The position numbers were made by a program, and so were the translations under genes. The notes beneath the pieces were generated by a model. It saw only the letters and a program-made list of their open reading frames with translations. It was not told the origin of the DNA and made no database searches. 64,000 bases of DNA from KBS-96 sp963722585 (GTDB taxonomy: Bacteria; Acidobacteriota; Terriglobia; Bryobacterales; Bryobacteraceae): assembly GCA_963722585.1 (NCBI GenBank), contig CAVRNU010000002.1, positions 62,001 through 126,000 of the forward strand, written 5' to 3'. Positions 25,613-33,725 of this stretch are shown here, piece by piece. Position 1 is the first letter of the stretch, and each line of letters starts with the position of its first letter.

Positions 25613-26722
25613 CTACACAAGCTGAGATTCTTTGGATGCGCCGGCGCCAGCCGCGGCATGTTGTGCTGCCGCGGGAATCGCGTGTTTCTCGGTTGCCGCA
25701 TGCACACCGCGCTCTCCTCCACGGTCGTCAAACCGGCCGAAAATCATCTTTCCGGCGGTTGTCTGGAGCACGCTTGTCACCGTAATGTCGATGGTCCGGG
25801 AAATGTATCGCTTGGCGTTGTCGACAACGACCATGGTTCCATCGTCCAGGTACGCCACCCCCTGGTTGTGCTCTTTGCCCTCCTTTAGAACAAAGACCCG
25901 CATCGTCTCGCCCGGCAGAACGATGGGTTTTAGCGAATTCGCAAGTTCGTTGATGTTCAGAACTTCAACGCCATGCACCTGGGCAACCTTGTTGAGGTTG
26001 AAATCGTTCGTAACAATCCGGCAATGCTGCAGCTTAGCGAGCTCGATCAGCTTCAAATCGACTTCCCGCACAGTTGGCACATCGTAGTCCGCGAGCTGGA
26101 TGTCGACGTTGGGCATTTTCTGAAGCCGCTGGACTACGTCGAGACCGCGGCGCCCCCGATTCCGCTTCATGGAATCAGAGGAGTCGGCTACCAGTTGCAA
26201 CTCACGCAGCACGAATTGAGGGATCACGAGCGGGCCTTCCAGAAATCCCGACTCGGCGATATCGGCAATACGTCCGTCGATAATCACACTGGTATCCAGC
26301 AGTTTGACAGCCTGTTTTGTTCGCGGCTCGCCGCTAAATATAGAGAGGGCATTCAGGTTCAGGACGTCGGCTTTGGAGAACCCGATCAGCATGCCGAGAT
26401 AGGTGCAGCAGAGGGGCACTGCCAGCTGCAGGAAAGGCCCGTTCACCCCGCCCCGAAACGAAGAGAGGGCGACCAGGACGGCAAGGAGAATGCCGATGAC
26501 GCTTCCGACCAGTATGCCTGCCACGCCTGCGACCAGTTGCGGAAGAGAGACACGGCGGAGGCGCATTTCCAGGGCCACGACGAGGAGCCCGGCAACGACT
26601 CCTGTGGAAATTGCAAGGGGAACGGACAAGGTAAGAGGCCGGAACGCTCCTGCGAGAGCGCCGAGAATAGCGATAAACACGAGCCTGACGGCCAGAACAT
26701 CCGTTTTATTAATACGATTCAA
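25613..26722 (-). CDS. PIN/TRAM-domain membrane protein (YacL-like)
   Basis: About 369 residues from a TTG at 26722, preceded by AGAGGAA; the longer frame from 26836 lacks such a site. Four hydrophobic helices fill the first ~125 residues. A PIN-type nuclease domain then opens with LLDTSVIIDGRIADI and continues through VTNDFNLNKVAQVHGV, giving the acidic residues of the active site. A TRAM-like RNA-binding beta domain follows (VLKEGKEHNQGVAYLDDGTM). An Ala/His-rich tail ends the protein. The architecture matches YacL of Gram-positives and its homologues in many phyla. A role in RNA cleavage at the membrane is inferred from the domains; no substrate is known. It is a single gene, upstream of pncB on the same strand. 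Confidence 0.88.
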   Translation of the reverse strand: MNRINKTDVLAVRLVFIAILGALAGAFRPLTLSVPLAISTGVVAGLLVVALEMRLRRVSLPQLVAGVAGILVGSVIGILLAVLVALSSFRGGVNGPFLQLAVPLCCTYLGMLIGFSKADVLNLNALSIFSGEPRTKQAVKLLDTSVIIDGRIADIAESGFLEGPLVIPQFVLRELQLVADSSDSMKRNRGRRGLDVVQRLQKMPNVDIQLADYDVPTVREVDLKLIELAKLQHCRIVTNDFNLNKVAQVHGVEVLNINELANSLKPIVLPGETMRVFVLKEGKEHNQGVAYLDDGTMVVVDNAKRYISRTIDITVTSVLQTTAGKMIFGRFDDRGGERGVHAATEKHAIPAAAQHAAAGAGASKESQLV

Positions 26723-26919
26723 GTCTTGTTTCCTCTGACTATCGTTAGGCGCAAGTGCCCGTTCATGACGGTGATAAGGACGCAACCTCACTTCCGCGGA
26801 CAACGTAGAAGTCCAGCGAAGTATATCACTCTTCAACGATTACGGAGCCGGGGAAAGATAGGGAACGGGCGGGGAACTGAGGGAGGGATGGATGGTGAAC
26901 CCAGAGGAGCGCGCGATGG

Positions 26920-27345
26920 TTACAGAACCTTTGCGAGCTCCTCTGCGAAAACACTGCTGCCGGCTGGCGAAGAATGCCGCCGGTTATTCGAGGTTCTTCG
27001 TTCTTTGGCGCCCGCCTGATTCGGCATGTTTGTGTGTGGGCGCTTCGGCCGTTCTCCACTCGGGGCGGGCTTGGCTGCACCCTGCGCTTTGCCTTTCGGA
27101 GGTTGGGCAGGATTGGCACGCAGCAACCGGTCTTCCAGCGGGGCTCGGTCGAATCGTCGAATAATCGAACCCATCTCTTCCTGATTTGGTGCTTCGATAA
27201 AAGCGAATCCCTTGGATTCTTGCGTTTCGGGGTTACGAATCACCTTGACCGCATCAGCGACCAGGTTGTCTGCGGCAAGCCACGACTTGATATCGTCGGC
27301 CGTCACCCAGACAGGGAGATTTCCGAGGAATACCGTAAAACTCAT
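26920..27345 (-). CDS. RNA-binding protein with one RRM domain
   Basis: A 141-residue protein. The RNA recognition motif fills residues 1 to ~80: RNP2 is VFLGNL near residue 5, and RNP1 is SKGFAFIEA near 44-52. The rest is a basic, disordered tail (Lys/Arg/Pro-rich), common in small bacterial RRM proteins of cyanobacteria, acidobacteria and others, many of which are cold-induced. Such proteins bind single-stranded RNA and may act as chaperones or stability factors. There is no strong ribosome binding site. The gene stands alone between the PIN/TRAM gene and the divergent bcp gene; no cold-shock element is recognised in its 268-bp upstream gap. Confidence 0.88.
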   Translation of the reverse strand: MSFTVFLGNLPVWVTADDIKSWLAADNLVADAVKVIRNPETQESKGFAFIEAPNQEEMGSIIRRFDRAPLEDRLLRANPAQPPKGKAQGAAKPAPSGERPKRPHTNMPNQAGAKERRTSNNRRHSSPAGSSVFAEELAKVL

Positions 27346-27613
27346 TCGTTACTGTTGTTATCTCCGTTTGGGGAAGGTTTTTTTGAGGCTGGCCTCGGAG
27401 GAGGTTTTCCTGAGGAGGCTATCCACTACCATAACACAACAACCGCTGCGTGGTAAACAGCGATTTTTTGATAAAACTCTAAGGAAAATAAGTGTTTCCG
27501 GCACTGAACCTGCTCGTTCGAATGTCCTGTTTCTCTGCCACCGGAAACTGCCTCTTCGCCCCTGAAATGAAACTTGCGCCCGCTTGCTTTCTCGGATCAT
27601 CGTTGTAGCTGAT

Positions 27614-28078
27614 ATGCCCAAAGAACTCAAAGAAGGCGACAAAGCTCCTGACATCTCGTTGATGACTGACACAGGTGAAAAGTTCCAGCTGTCCGGTCTG
27701 AAAGGCAAGAACGTCGTGCTCTACTTCTACCCTAAGGCCGACACGCCCGGCTGCACGAAAGAAGCTTGCGCATTTCGGGACACCTCGAAGAAATTCACAA
27801 AGGCGAACACTGTAATTGTAGGCGTCTCGCCGGACGGGGAGGACGATCAGGCTAAGTTCAAAACCAAGTTCGGGCTTCCCTTTACGCTGCTGGCCGACAG
27901 CGAGCACGCGGCTGCCGAAGAATACGGCGTGTGGAAGGAAAAGAACATGTACGGCCGCAAGTATATGGGTGTCGAACGCACGACATTTGTTATCGACAGC
28001 AAGGGCGTAATTAAACGAATATTTCCGAAGGTGAAAGTGGACGGCCACGCCGAGGAGGTTCTGGCCGCTATCGATTGA
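27614..28078 (+). CDS. bcp: Thioredoxin-dependent peroxiredoxin, Bcp/PrxQ type
   Basis: A 154-residue peroxiredoxin from the ATG at 27614; the frame extends upstream to 27584, but the normal Bcp start is MPKELKEGDKAPD-like. The peroxidatic Cys47 and resolving Cys52 lie in DTPGCTKEACAFRD, the atypical 2-Cys arrangement of PrxQ. It reduces hydrogen peroxide and organic peroxides with thioredoxin as electron donor in the cytoplasm. Length and motif order are normal. It is followed by the VWFA-protein gene 60 bp later, which may be a separate unit. No OxyR-type site is recognisable upstream. Confidence 0.95.
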   Translation: MPKELKEGDKAPDISLMTDTGEKFQLSGLKGKNVVLYFYPKADTPGCTKEACAFRDTSKKFTKANTVIVGVSPDGEDDQAKFKTKFGLPFTLLADSEHAAAEEYGVWKEKNMYGRKYMGVERTTFVIDSKGVIKRIFPKVKVDGHAEEVLAAID

Positions 28079-28138
28079 GCCGGCGGGTTCGAATGTGCCT
28101 CCTCGGCGCAGGCGTGAAAAGGGTGGAGAATAGGAACC

Positions 28139-29527
28139 GTGATATATGCCCGGCGCCCGCAAGTTACCCTAATCGCGGCGTTGATCGGTTTGGCTGCCGC
28201 CGCTCAAAACGCACCACAACAACAGGCCGGGCCGGTAATTCAGGCGAACGTCAGACAGGTTCTCGTGCCGGTTGTGGTGACCGACCAAAAGGGGCATCAT
28301 GTTACGGACCTAAAGCCATCCGATTTCAAGGTGTTTGAAGATGGTATCCCGGAAGATATTGTCGCTTTCCGTACCGCGGCCAATCTGACGCGCCTCGAAG
28401 TAGCCAAAGCGGCCAGTGTTCCGAACGGGAGCGGCACTGAACAAACTCAGCCTTCGGGCACCCAGTCCGGTGCGGCGCGCCGAACGTATCTGATCTGCGT
28501 TGATTCGCTGCACTCGGCGTTTCCGAACATCAACCGGGTTCGGGAGGCGATTAGCAAGGTTCTGAAGCGAGAGGAAGGAGGAGACTCCCAATACGCGCTG
28601 ATGACCCTTGGGCGTGAATTGAGAGTTGTCCAGAATTACACGCAAGACCCGTCAGCAATTGCGGAAGCCGCTCGGAGCCACGACTTTCAGAAAGCGATTA
28701 TGGACAGCGAAGCCGCGAACACGGCCATTGCCGTTCAGCAATTCACCGAGCTGATGCGGAGCTACTGCGCCGCCTGCCCGTGTCAGAGCAACGGCGGCGG
28801 ATCGGAGTTGCCGGTATGTACGTCGATCAAAGGCCGAATACAGGGGTTTCTGCTGAGCTATGGAGAGAGAACATACGCCCTGAACCTGAACTTTCTCCAG
28901 CAGCTCGACGGGTTGGTGAGAGCGACGGCAAATAAACCGAACACCCGGACGATCATTTTCATCTCCGACGGCTTCAATCGCTTCCCCGGCCGTGAATTGT
29001 ATGCCATTCTGCAAGCCTATGCCCCGAAAGATCGAACCTTTGAGTTCAACCCGCGCGATACGGAACCCGAACTCGAGGGCATCCTTAGGTTGGCAACCAG
29101 ATACGACGTGAAATTCTATACGCTCGACTCGCGCGGGCTGTACTCGGCTCCTTTCAATGCGGGCAACACATTCGATGCCAGCTCCACGCTCTCGACACCT
29201 GTGTCCATGGATTCGAGAAATCCGCCAACCCAAATCACAAGCGCGACGGAAACCGTAGACCATCAAGCGACAATCGTGGCCCGGGAGAACACAGATGTGT
29301 TGGCGCAGCTTGCCCGTGATACGGGCGGGTTGTTCTTCGAAAACAACAACGATTTGTCGAAGGGCATCGCCAGGGCGCTCGCGGATGCGCGTCAATACTA
29401 CGTTCTCGCTTATGTGCCGAAGAACGAAGTCTTAGACGGGAAATATCGAAGAATCACGGTTGAGTTGAGCGGCAACAAAAAGTTCCGCGTCAACGCGAAA
29501 GCGGGGTATTGGGCCACGGAGAGGTAA
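28139..29527 (+). CDS. Exported VWFA-domain protein, acidobacterial type
   Basis: A 462-residue protein with a signal peptide (TLIAALIGLAAAAQ), an N-terminal strand region (QANVRQVLVPVVVTDQKG and DLKPSDFKVFEDG) and a von Willebrand factor A-like domain (RTYLICVDSLHSAF, then TIIFISDGFNRFPG). The first D-x-S-like metal motif is altered to VDSLHS. The C-terminal part ends with ALADARQYYVLAYVPKNE and a beta strand tail. This is the layout of the VWFA-related domain proteins that are highly expanded in acidobacteria; they are exported and of unknown function, possibly adhesion or matrix proteins. The GTG start has AGGA nearby. It precedes a large permease gene by 170 bp that contains a short intergenic repeat. 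Confidence 0.92.
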   Translation: MIYARRPQVTLIAALIGLAAAAQNAPQQQAGPVIQANVRQVLVPVVVTDQKGHHVTDLKPSDFKVFEDGIPEDIVAFRTAANLTRLEVAKAASVPNGSGTEQTQPSGTQSGAARRTYLICVDSLHSAFPNINRVREAISKVLKREEGGDSQYALMTLGRELRVVQNYTQDPSAIAEAARSHDFQKAIMDSEAANTAIAVQQFTELMRSYCAACPCQSNGGGSELPVCTSIKGRIQGFLLSYGERTYALNLNFLQQLDGLVRATANKPNTRTIIFISDGFNRFPGRELYAILQAYAPKDRTFEFNPRDTEPELEGILRLATRYDVKFYTLDSRGLYSAPFNAGNTFDASSTLSTPVSMDSRNPPTQITSATETVDHQATIVARENTDVLAQLARDTGGLFFENNNDLSKGIARALADARQYYVLAYVPKNEVLDGKYRRITVELSGNKKFRVNAKAGYWATER

Positions 29528-29540
29528 GGCACTTGCCACC

Positions 29541-29610
29541 GATGAACACGGATGAACACAGATCGAATGCAAAAGGGTTATCGGCGCGCACCTGTGTTTA
29601 TCTGCGGTTG
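29541..29610. repeat. Inverted intergenic repeat (GATGAACAC type)
   Basis: GATGAACAC occurs twice in direct order (29541 and 29551) and its near-complement CTGTGTTTATC follows at 29592-29602, forming an imperfect hairpin between the VWFA gene and the permease gene. This word is a common short intergenic repeat in several soil phyla. Confidence 0.55.
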
Positions 29611-29697
29611 CAATTCAGTTTTCGGCACCTCAGACCCCCTGCCTGAGGGCCGGGTATAATTGCGGCTGAACCCAATCAACTAACGTGAGGCGCTGAA

Positions 29698-32148
29698 ATG
29701 CTGAAATCCCTGGCTTATGCGGTCAGAATGTTGCGCAAGGATCTAGGGTTTACCGCCGTTGCGATTTGCTCGCTGGCGATCGGGATTGGTGCGACGTCGG
29801 CGATGTTCAGCTTCGCCAACGCCATGTTGCTGCGGCCGCTTCCGGTATGGGAGCCGGGCAGGATTGCAGCGGTTACTACTACGAGTTCGTCGCCGTTTGG
29901 CGTCGATTCCGCGATCTCTTATCCGGATTACAAAGACTACCGCGATCGCAACCGGACTTTCTCGGGATTGGTGGCGGCCGTCTACAGCAATTTTGGATTC
30001 AGCCGCGACGCGACGAGTACTCCGAAAATGGCATTTGGGTTCTTCGTTTCGGGCAATTTCTTCCGCGTACTGGGAGTCGAACCGGCGCTGGGACGGGGTT
30101 TCCGCGACTCGGAAGACCAGGCCGTCGGCCGCGACCCGGTTGTCGTGCTGGGCCACGATTTCTGGGTCTCGCAGTTCGGCGCAAGCCGTTCCGTTATCGG
30201 TAACAGAATCCGGCTGAATGGCATCGACTTCACGATCATCGGGGTCGCGCCCGAGAATTTCACCGGCATCGATAATTTCATCCGGCCCACGATGTTCGTG
30301 CCGCTGGCCATGTCTCCGCGTCTCGGGAACGTGAACAACCTCGAGAAACGCGACGTCCGCTGGCTGGCCGTAAAAGGACGTTTGAAACCAGGGGTGGGCG
30401 TGGCGCAAGCGCAAACGGATCTTGCGGCCATTGCGACGCAGTTGCAGCAAACCTATCCACAAACGAATCGCAACCAGCGAGTAACTGTGCAGAGCGAGCT
30501 CGAGCTGCAAATCGCGCAAAATCCGCCCAACACCGCTTTAATGGCTATGCTGGTGATTCTTTCGCTTTGCGTCTTACTAGTAGCTTGTGCTAATGTAACG
30601 GGGCTGTTGCTAAGCCGTGCGCGCGCGCGATCCCGCGAAATTGCGATACGGCTGGCTATCGGGGCCGGACGCTGGCCGCTTGTCCGCCAACTTCTATTAG
30701 AGAGCGCGCTACTAGCTCTCGCTGGCGGCCTGGTGGGCACAGTTATAGCCTATGGCGGAGCGAGGTACTTCAGCGGCATCCCCATCCCATCCGATTTGCC
30801 AATTGTTTTCAACATTGACGTAGACCGGCGCGTACTCATATTTACGCTCGCTGTTTCGCTTATTAGCACGCTCTTGTTCGGCCTCGCTCCCTCTCTCCAG
30901 ATCACGCGTCCGAATCTTGTGACGGCTCTCAAGGCCGCCGACGCCGATACTTCCGGAAAGCGCCGTCTGTGGGGGCGCAACTCGATCGTAGTCGGACAGG
31001 TCGCGCTGTCTCTTGTGCTGCTTATTGTTTCGGCGGTTCTGGTGCGGGGCTTCCAAAGTGAATTGGCGCAAGGCCCGGGCTATCGCACCGACGGGCTGTT
31101 CTTGACAAGCTTCGATACGCAACTGGTTCACTACTCGAACGACCAAACGAAGCAATTCTACAAGCAACTGCTGGACCGAACGCGCTCGGCTCCGGGTGTC
31201 AACGCTGCGGCTCTAACATCTGTTGTTCCCATGCTCGGAGGAGACGGCATCAATATTGTTCCAGAAGGCTATCAATTGCCTCGAGGCCAGCAGACAGTGA
31301 TGGCCTTCAACGCGTACGTAAGCGACGGCTACTTTCAAACTCTGGGCATTCCCATCCTGCGCGGGCGCGGCTTCCTCGAGACAGATCAGGCAAAGACACC
31401 GCCAGTCGTAGTCGTCAACGAGCAATTTGCCAAGCATTACTGGCCTAAAGGCGATGCACTCGGCAAGCGGATCCATCTTCGCAGCGCGACCGGGCCGCTG
31501 GCCGAGGTGGTCGGTATCGCGAAAATGAGCAAATACTTTTGGATCGCTGAAGGCCCGATGGACTTCATCTACCTGCCCTACACGCAAGACGAGCGTTCGT
31601 CCATGATTATAATCGCGGGCTCGGTGGCGCCCGATGCTGCCATGCTTGCTCCGGTATTGCGCGAAACTGTTCGCTCGCTCGACGCGAACATGCCAGTATT
31701 CGATGTTCGAACCATGAAGGATTTTTACACCCAGCGCGCAGTAAAGACCCCCAACATGATTGCCGATAGCGTGGCCGGTTTGGGAGTGATGGGCCTTGTT
31801 CTCGCTATGGTCGGACTCTACGGCCTGATCGCCTATTCCATCAGCCGCCGGACCCGCGAGATCGGTATTCGAATGGCGATAGGTGCCGACCGGCAAAACG
31901 TGCTGGGCATGGTCCTGAGACAAGGGCTAACGCTAGGGGGAATTGGCATTGCGCTTGGACTGGTTGTTAGCTTCTTCGCCTGCCGCCTGATGACATCCGC
32001 CCTGTTTGTTGCATCCTTTAGCCACACCGATTGGGCGATGTTCCCGGTCATCTCGCTGCCGCTGCTTCTGATTGTCGTGCTGGCGGCTTACGGTCCGGCG
32101 CGGCGCGCTTCACAGATCGATCCCATGAAGGCGTTGCGCGAAGAATAA
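29698..32148 (+). CDS. Large duplicated ABC permease (ADOP/MacB-FtsX type) without ATPase
   Basis: An 816-residue protein made of two similar halves. Each half has a MacB-like periplasmic domain and an FtsX-like three-helix core. The first helix is near 20-40 (FTAVAICSLAIGIGATSAMF). The first FtsX block lies around 280-400 (LVILSLCVLLVACANVTGLL, SRARARSREIAIRLAIGAGR). The second ends near 690-805 (VAGLGVMGLVLAMVGLYGLI, SRRTREIGIRMAIGADRQN). This is the acidobacterial duplicated orphan permease layout; no ATP-binding gene is adjacent. Known relatives couple to ATPases encoded elsewhere and may export lipoproteins, peptides or drugs. The start at 29698 follows CGTGAGGCG. It lacks the extra N-terminal domain present in the second copy at 33.7 kb. 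Confidence 0.92.
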   Translation: MLKSLAYAVRMLRKDLGFTAVAICSLAIGIGATSAMFSFANAMLLRPLPVWEPGRIAAVTTTSSSPFGVDSAISYPDYKDYRDRNRTFSGLVAAVYSNFGFSRDATSTPKMAFGFFVSGNFFRVLGVEPALGRGFRDSEDQAVGRDPVVVLGHDFWVSQFGASRSVIGNRIRLNGIDFTIIGVAPENFTGIDNFIRPTMFVPLAMSPRLGNVNNLEKRDVRWLAVKGRLKPGVGVAQAQTDLAAIATQLQQTYPQTNRNQRVTVQSELELQIAQNPPNTALMAMLVILSLCVLLVACANVTGLLLSRARARSREIAIRLAIGAGRWPLVRQLLLESALLALAGGLVGTVIAYGGARYFSGIPIPSDLPIVFNIDVDRRVLIFTLAVSLISTLLFGLAPSLQITRPNLVTALKAADADTSGKRRLWGRNSIVVGQVALSLVLLIVSAVLVRGFQSELAQGPGYRTDGLFLTSFDTQLVHYSNDQTKQFYKQLLDRTRSAPGVNAAALTSVVPMLGGDGINIVPEGYQLPRGQQTVMAFNAYVSDGYFQTLGIPILRGRGFLETDQAKTPPVVVVNEQFAKHYWPKGDALGKRIHLRSATGPLAEVVGIAKMSKYFWIAEGPMDFIYLPYTQDERSSMIIIAGSVAPDAAMLAPVLRETVRSLDANMPVFDVRTMKDFYTQRAVKTPNMIADSVAGLGVMGLVLAMVGLYGLIAYSISRRTREIGIRMAIGADRQNVLGMVLRQGLTLGGIGIALGLVVSFFACRLMTSALFVASFSHTDWAMFPVISLPLLLIVVLAAYGPARRASQIDPMKALREE

Positions 32149-32173
32149 TTTGCGCACGGTCTGGACGAGCGCT

Positions 32174-32814
32174 CTATTGGTTAGGGACGGCCGAATAGAA
32201 TCCGGTGAGCCTTGCCGTTTCGAGGATATGGCCGTGCCTTCCCGCCTCGATTAGCGCGTGATACAGCGTCTCGGCATTGGGGGGAAAGTTCGTCGATGGA
32301 GAGAACAGTTGAAGATCGGTGTCGAGCGCGTAAACCGTAAACACGTAGCGGTGAACATATGGCGTCGCGGTCTTTGGCGGGCATGGCCCGTCGTAGTTCG
32401 GGTCGCCGAAATCGTTCACAATTTGACTGCCGTACGTGCTTCCGGCAATGCCGGCGTTTGCTGGGAGCCCGGTGGCAGAAGACGAGATGTTATACATGCC
32501 CCAGTGTGTAAAGGCAGCCGTCACGTCGTATAAAACGACAGCAAAACTGCGCGTGCCGCGCGGCGGATGCGTCCACGATAGCTCGGGCGATTGGTCTCCG
32601 CCCGTGTTCCATCGACGGAACAAGTGTTGGAACCGTTCTGCACGATATTGTCGATCATGCTGATCGGAAGAGTCGAATCGTTCTGAAACGTCATGCTGGT
32701 GAGTTGAAACGCGTCCTCGCCCGCCTGTGCATTCGTAACACAAGTTGGCGCCAAAACGCACAAAGAGAAGAAGGCAGGACCTATAAGCGAAAGTTTGTTA
32801 CTAACGGATTTCAT
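32174..32814 (-). pseudogene. Exported YbhB/YbcL-like (PEBP) protein, frameshifted
   Basis: The N-terminal part, from the ATG at 32814, has a signal peptide (LSLIGPAFFSLCVLAPTCVT) and FQLTSMTFQNDSTLP. The C-terminal part lies in another frame: SPELSWTHPPRGTRSFAVVL, HWGMYNIS, PPKTATPYVHRYVFTVYALD. These are the PEBP-family core blocks (ligand-binding strand and Pro/His loop). One lost base near 32607-32610 (an A in GGAACAC) would rejoin them as VDGNTGGDQSPELSW. The span is 641 nt. YbhB-like proteins are periplasmic or cytosolic phosphatidylethanolamine-binding-like folds of unclear function. The intact halves on both sides leave open a sequencing error. It is convergent with the large permease. 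Confidence 0.8.
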
Positions 32815-33393
32815 GAGCGGCCTCCCCACGCAGCAGAAAGTATACATCCAGACTGTGAGGGGCGGCCGAGGTGGTCTCAGAGGTCGGCGCAGGTCGAGGA
32901 CCGATTAGCACAAACTCAAGACCGGAACAGAAATCGAGCCTGTTCTGCACGTGTCGGAAGAGCACACTTCAGTGAACCGCCCGCCACCGACAGATTGCTT
33001 CCGTGTGGCCAGTGATCCAGGAGCAATCCGGAAGCTGTGCCCCAGAGCATTGGTAAATCCTTGGCGACTACCGGCGGCCTATCGAACGCGATTCCGGGCG
33101 CATGTCGATTCGATCCCGGATCAGGCTTGATATCGAAACCTACTGATCGTGGTAGAAAGGAAGTACTCGACGAAGAGGACAGACCCCTCTGAGAGGTTCT
33201 CCCAGGCCGGAACGCCTTGCCACAGGCTGAATTCCGGTAAAGCGCATCACCAGTTCGCAGTAGTAGACGCCGGGCGAACAATCAGGATTATCCAAGATCA
33301 TCTTCCCTGATGCCCGTCGGTTGGTCACTCAGAGGCTGGCTTGTGTGCAACGAGTTCACCATGATCGTCTACTATTGTTGGTAATCTAGGTAT
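32815..33393. other. Gene-free stretch upstream of PadR gene
   Basis: About 580 bp with no supported gene. Minus-strand frames exist (one of ~120 codons around 32916-33281) but show no family motif, strong start or composition bias. It must carry the PadR promoter and that of the YbhB-like gene. No strong palindrome or terminator is evident. Confidence 0.5.
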
Positions 33394-33723
33394 ATGGCAA
33401 AGCCGACCGATCTCGTCCAAGGCACTCTTGATCTGTTGATCCTCAAGACCATCTCGCTCGAACCTAAACACGGCTGGGCGATCGCCAAGCGCATCCAACA
33501 GGTTTCACAAGAAGCTCTCCAGATCCAGCAGGGATCCCTGTACCCGGCGCTACACCGTCTGGAGCAGCAGGCCTGGATCAAGGCCGAGTGGCGCACGACC
33601 GAGACTGGGCGAATGGCAAAGTTCTACTCCCTTACGCGTTCGGGACGGAAGCAACTGGAAAGGGAATTGGCGAACTGGGTTCGTCTGTCGACGGCCATCA
33701 ACATAGTGGTCCAGGAAGCTTAG
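33394..33723 (+). CDS. PadR-family transcriptional regulator
   Basis: A 109-residue winged-helix protein: VQGTLDLLILKTISLEPKHG opens the helix-turn-helix, IQQGSLYPALHRLEQQAWIK is the recognition helix and wing, and AKFYSLTRSGRKQLEREL ends the domain. PadR proteins repress exporter and stress genes and respond to small aromatic ligands. The gene is followed after 2 nt by a large ADOP permease gene, the common PadR-ADOP pair of acidobacteria, so it probably controls that permease and itself. The ATG lies just after GGTAATCTAGGTAT, without a clear ribosome binding site, so the transcript may be leaderless. Confidence 0.93.
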   Translation: MAKPTDLVQGTLDLLILKTISLEPKHGWAIAKRIQQVSQEALQIQQGSLYPALHRLEQQAWIKAEWRTTETGRMAKFYSLTRSGRKQLERELANWVRLSTAINIVVQEA

Positions 33724-33725
33724 CA

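Noticed and set aside
25973..27019. 348-codon plus-strand frame opposite the PIN/TRAM gene
   Set aside because: Antisense to a gene with clear PIN and TRAM motifs; no signal or family features.
32916..33281. 121-codon minus-strand frame upstream of PadR
   Set aside because: No recognised motif, no start signal, and composition like spacer.
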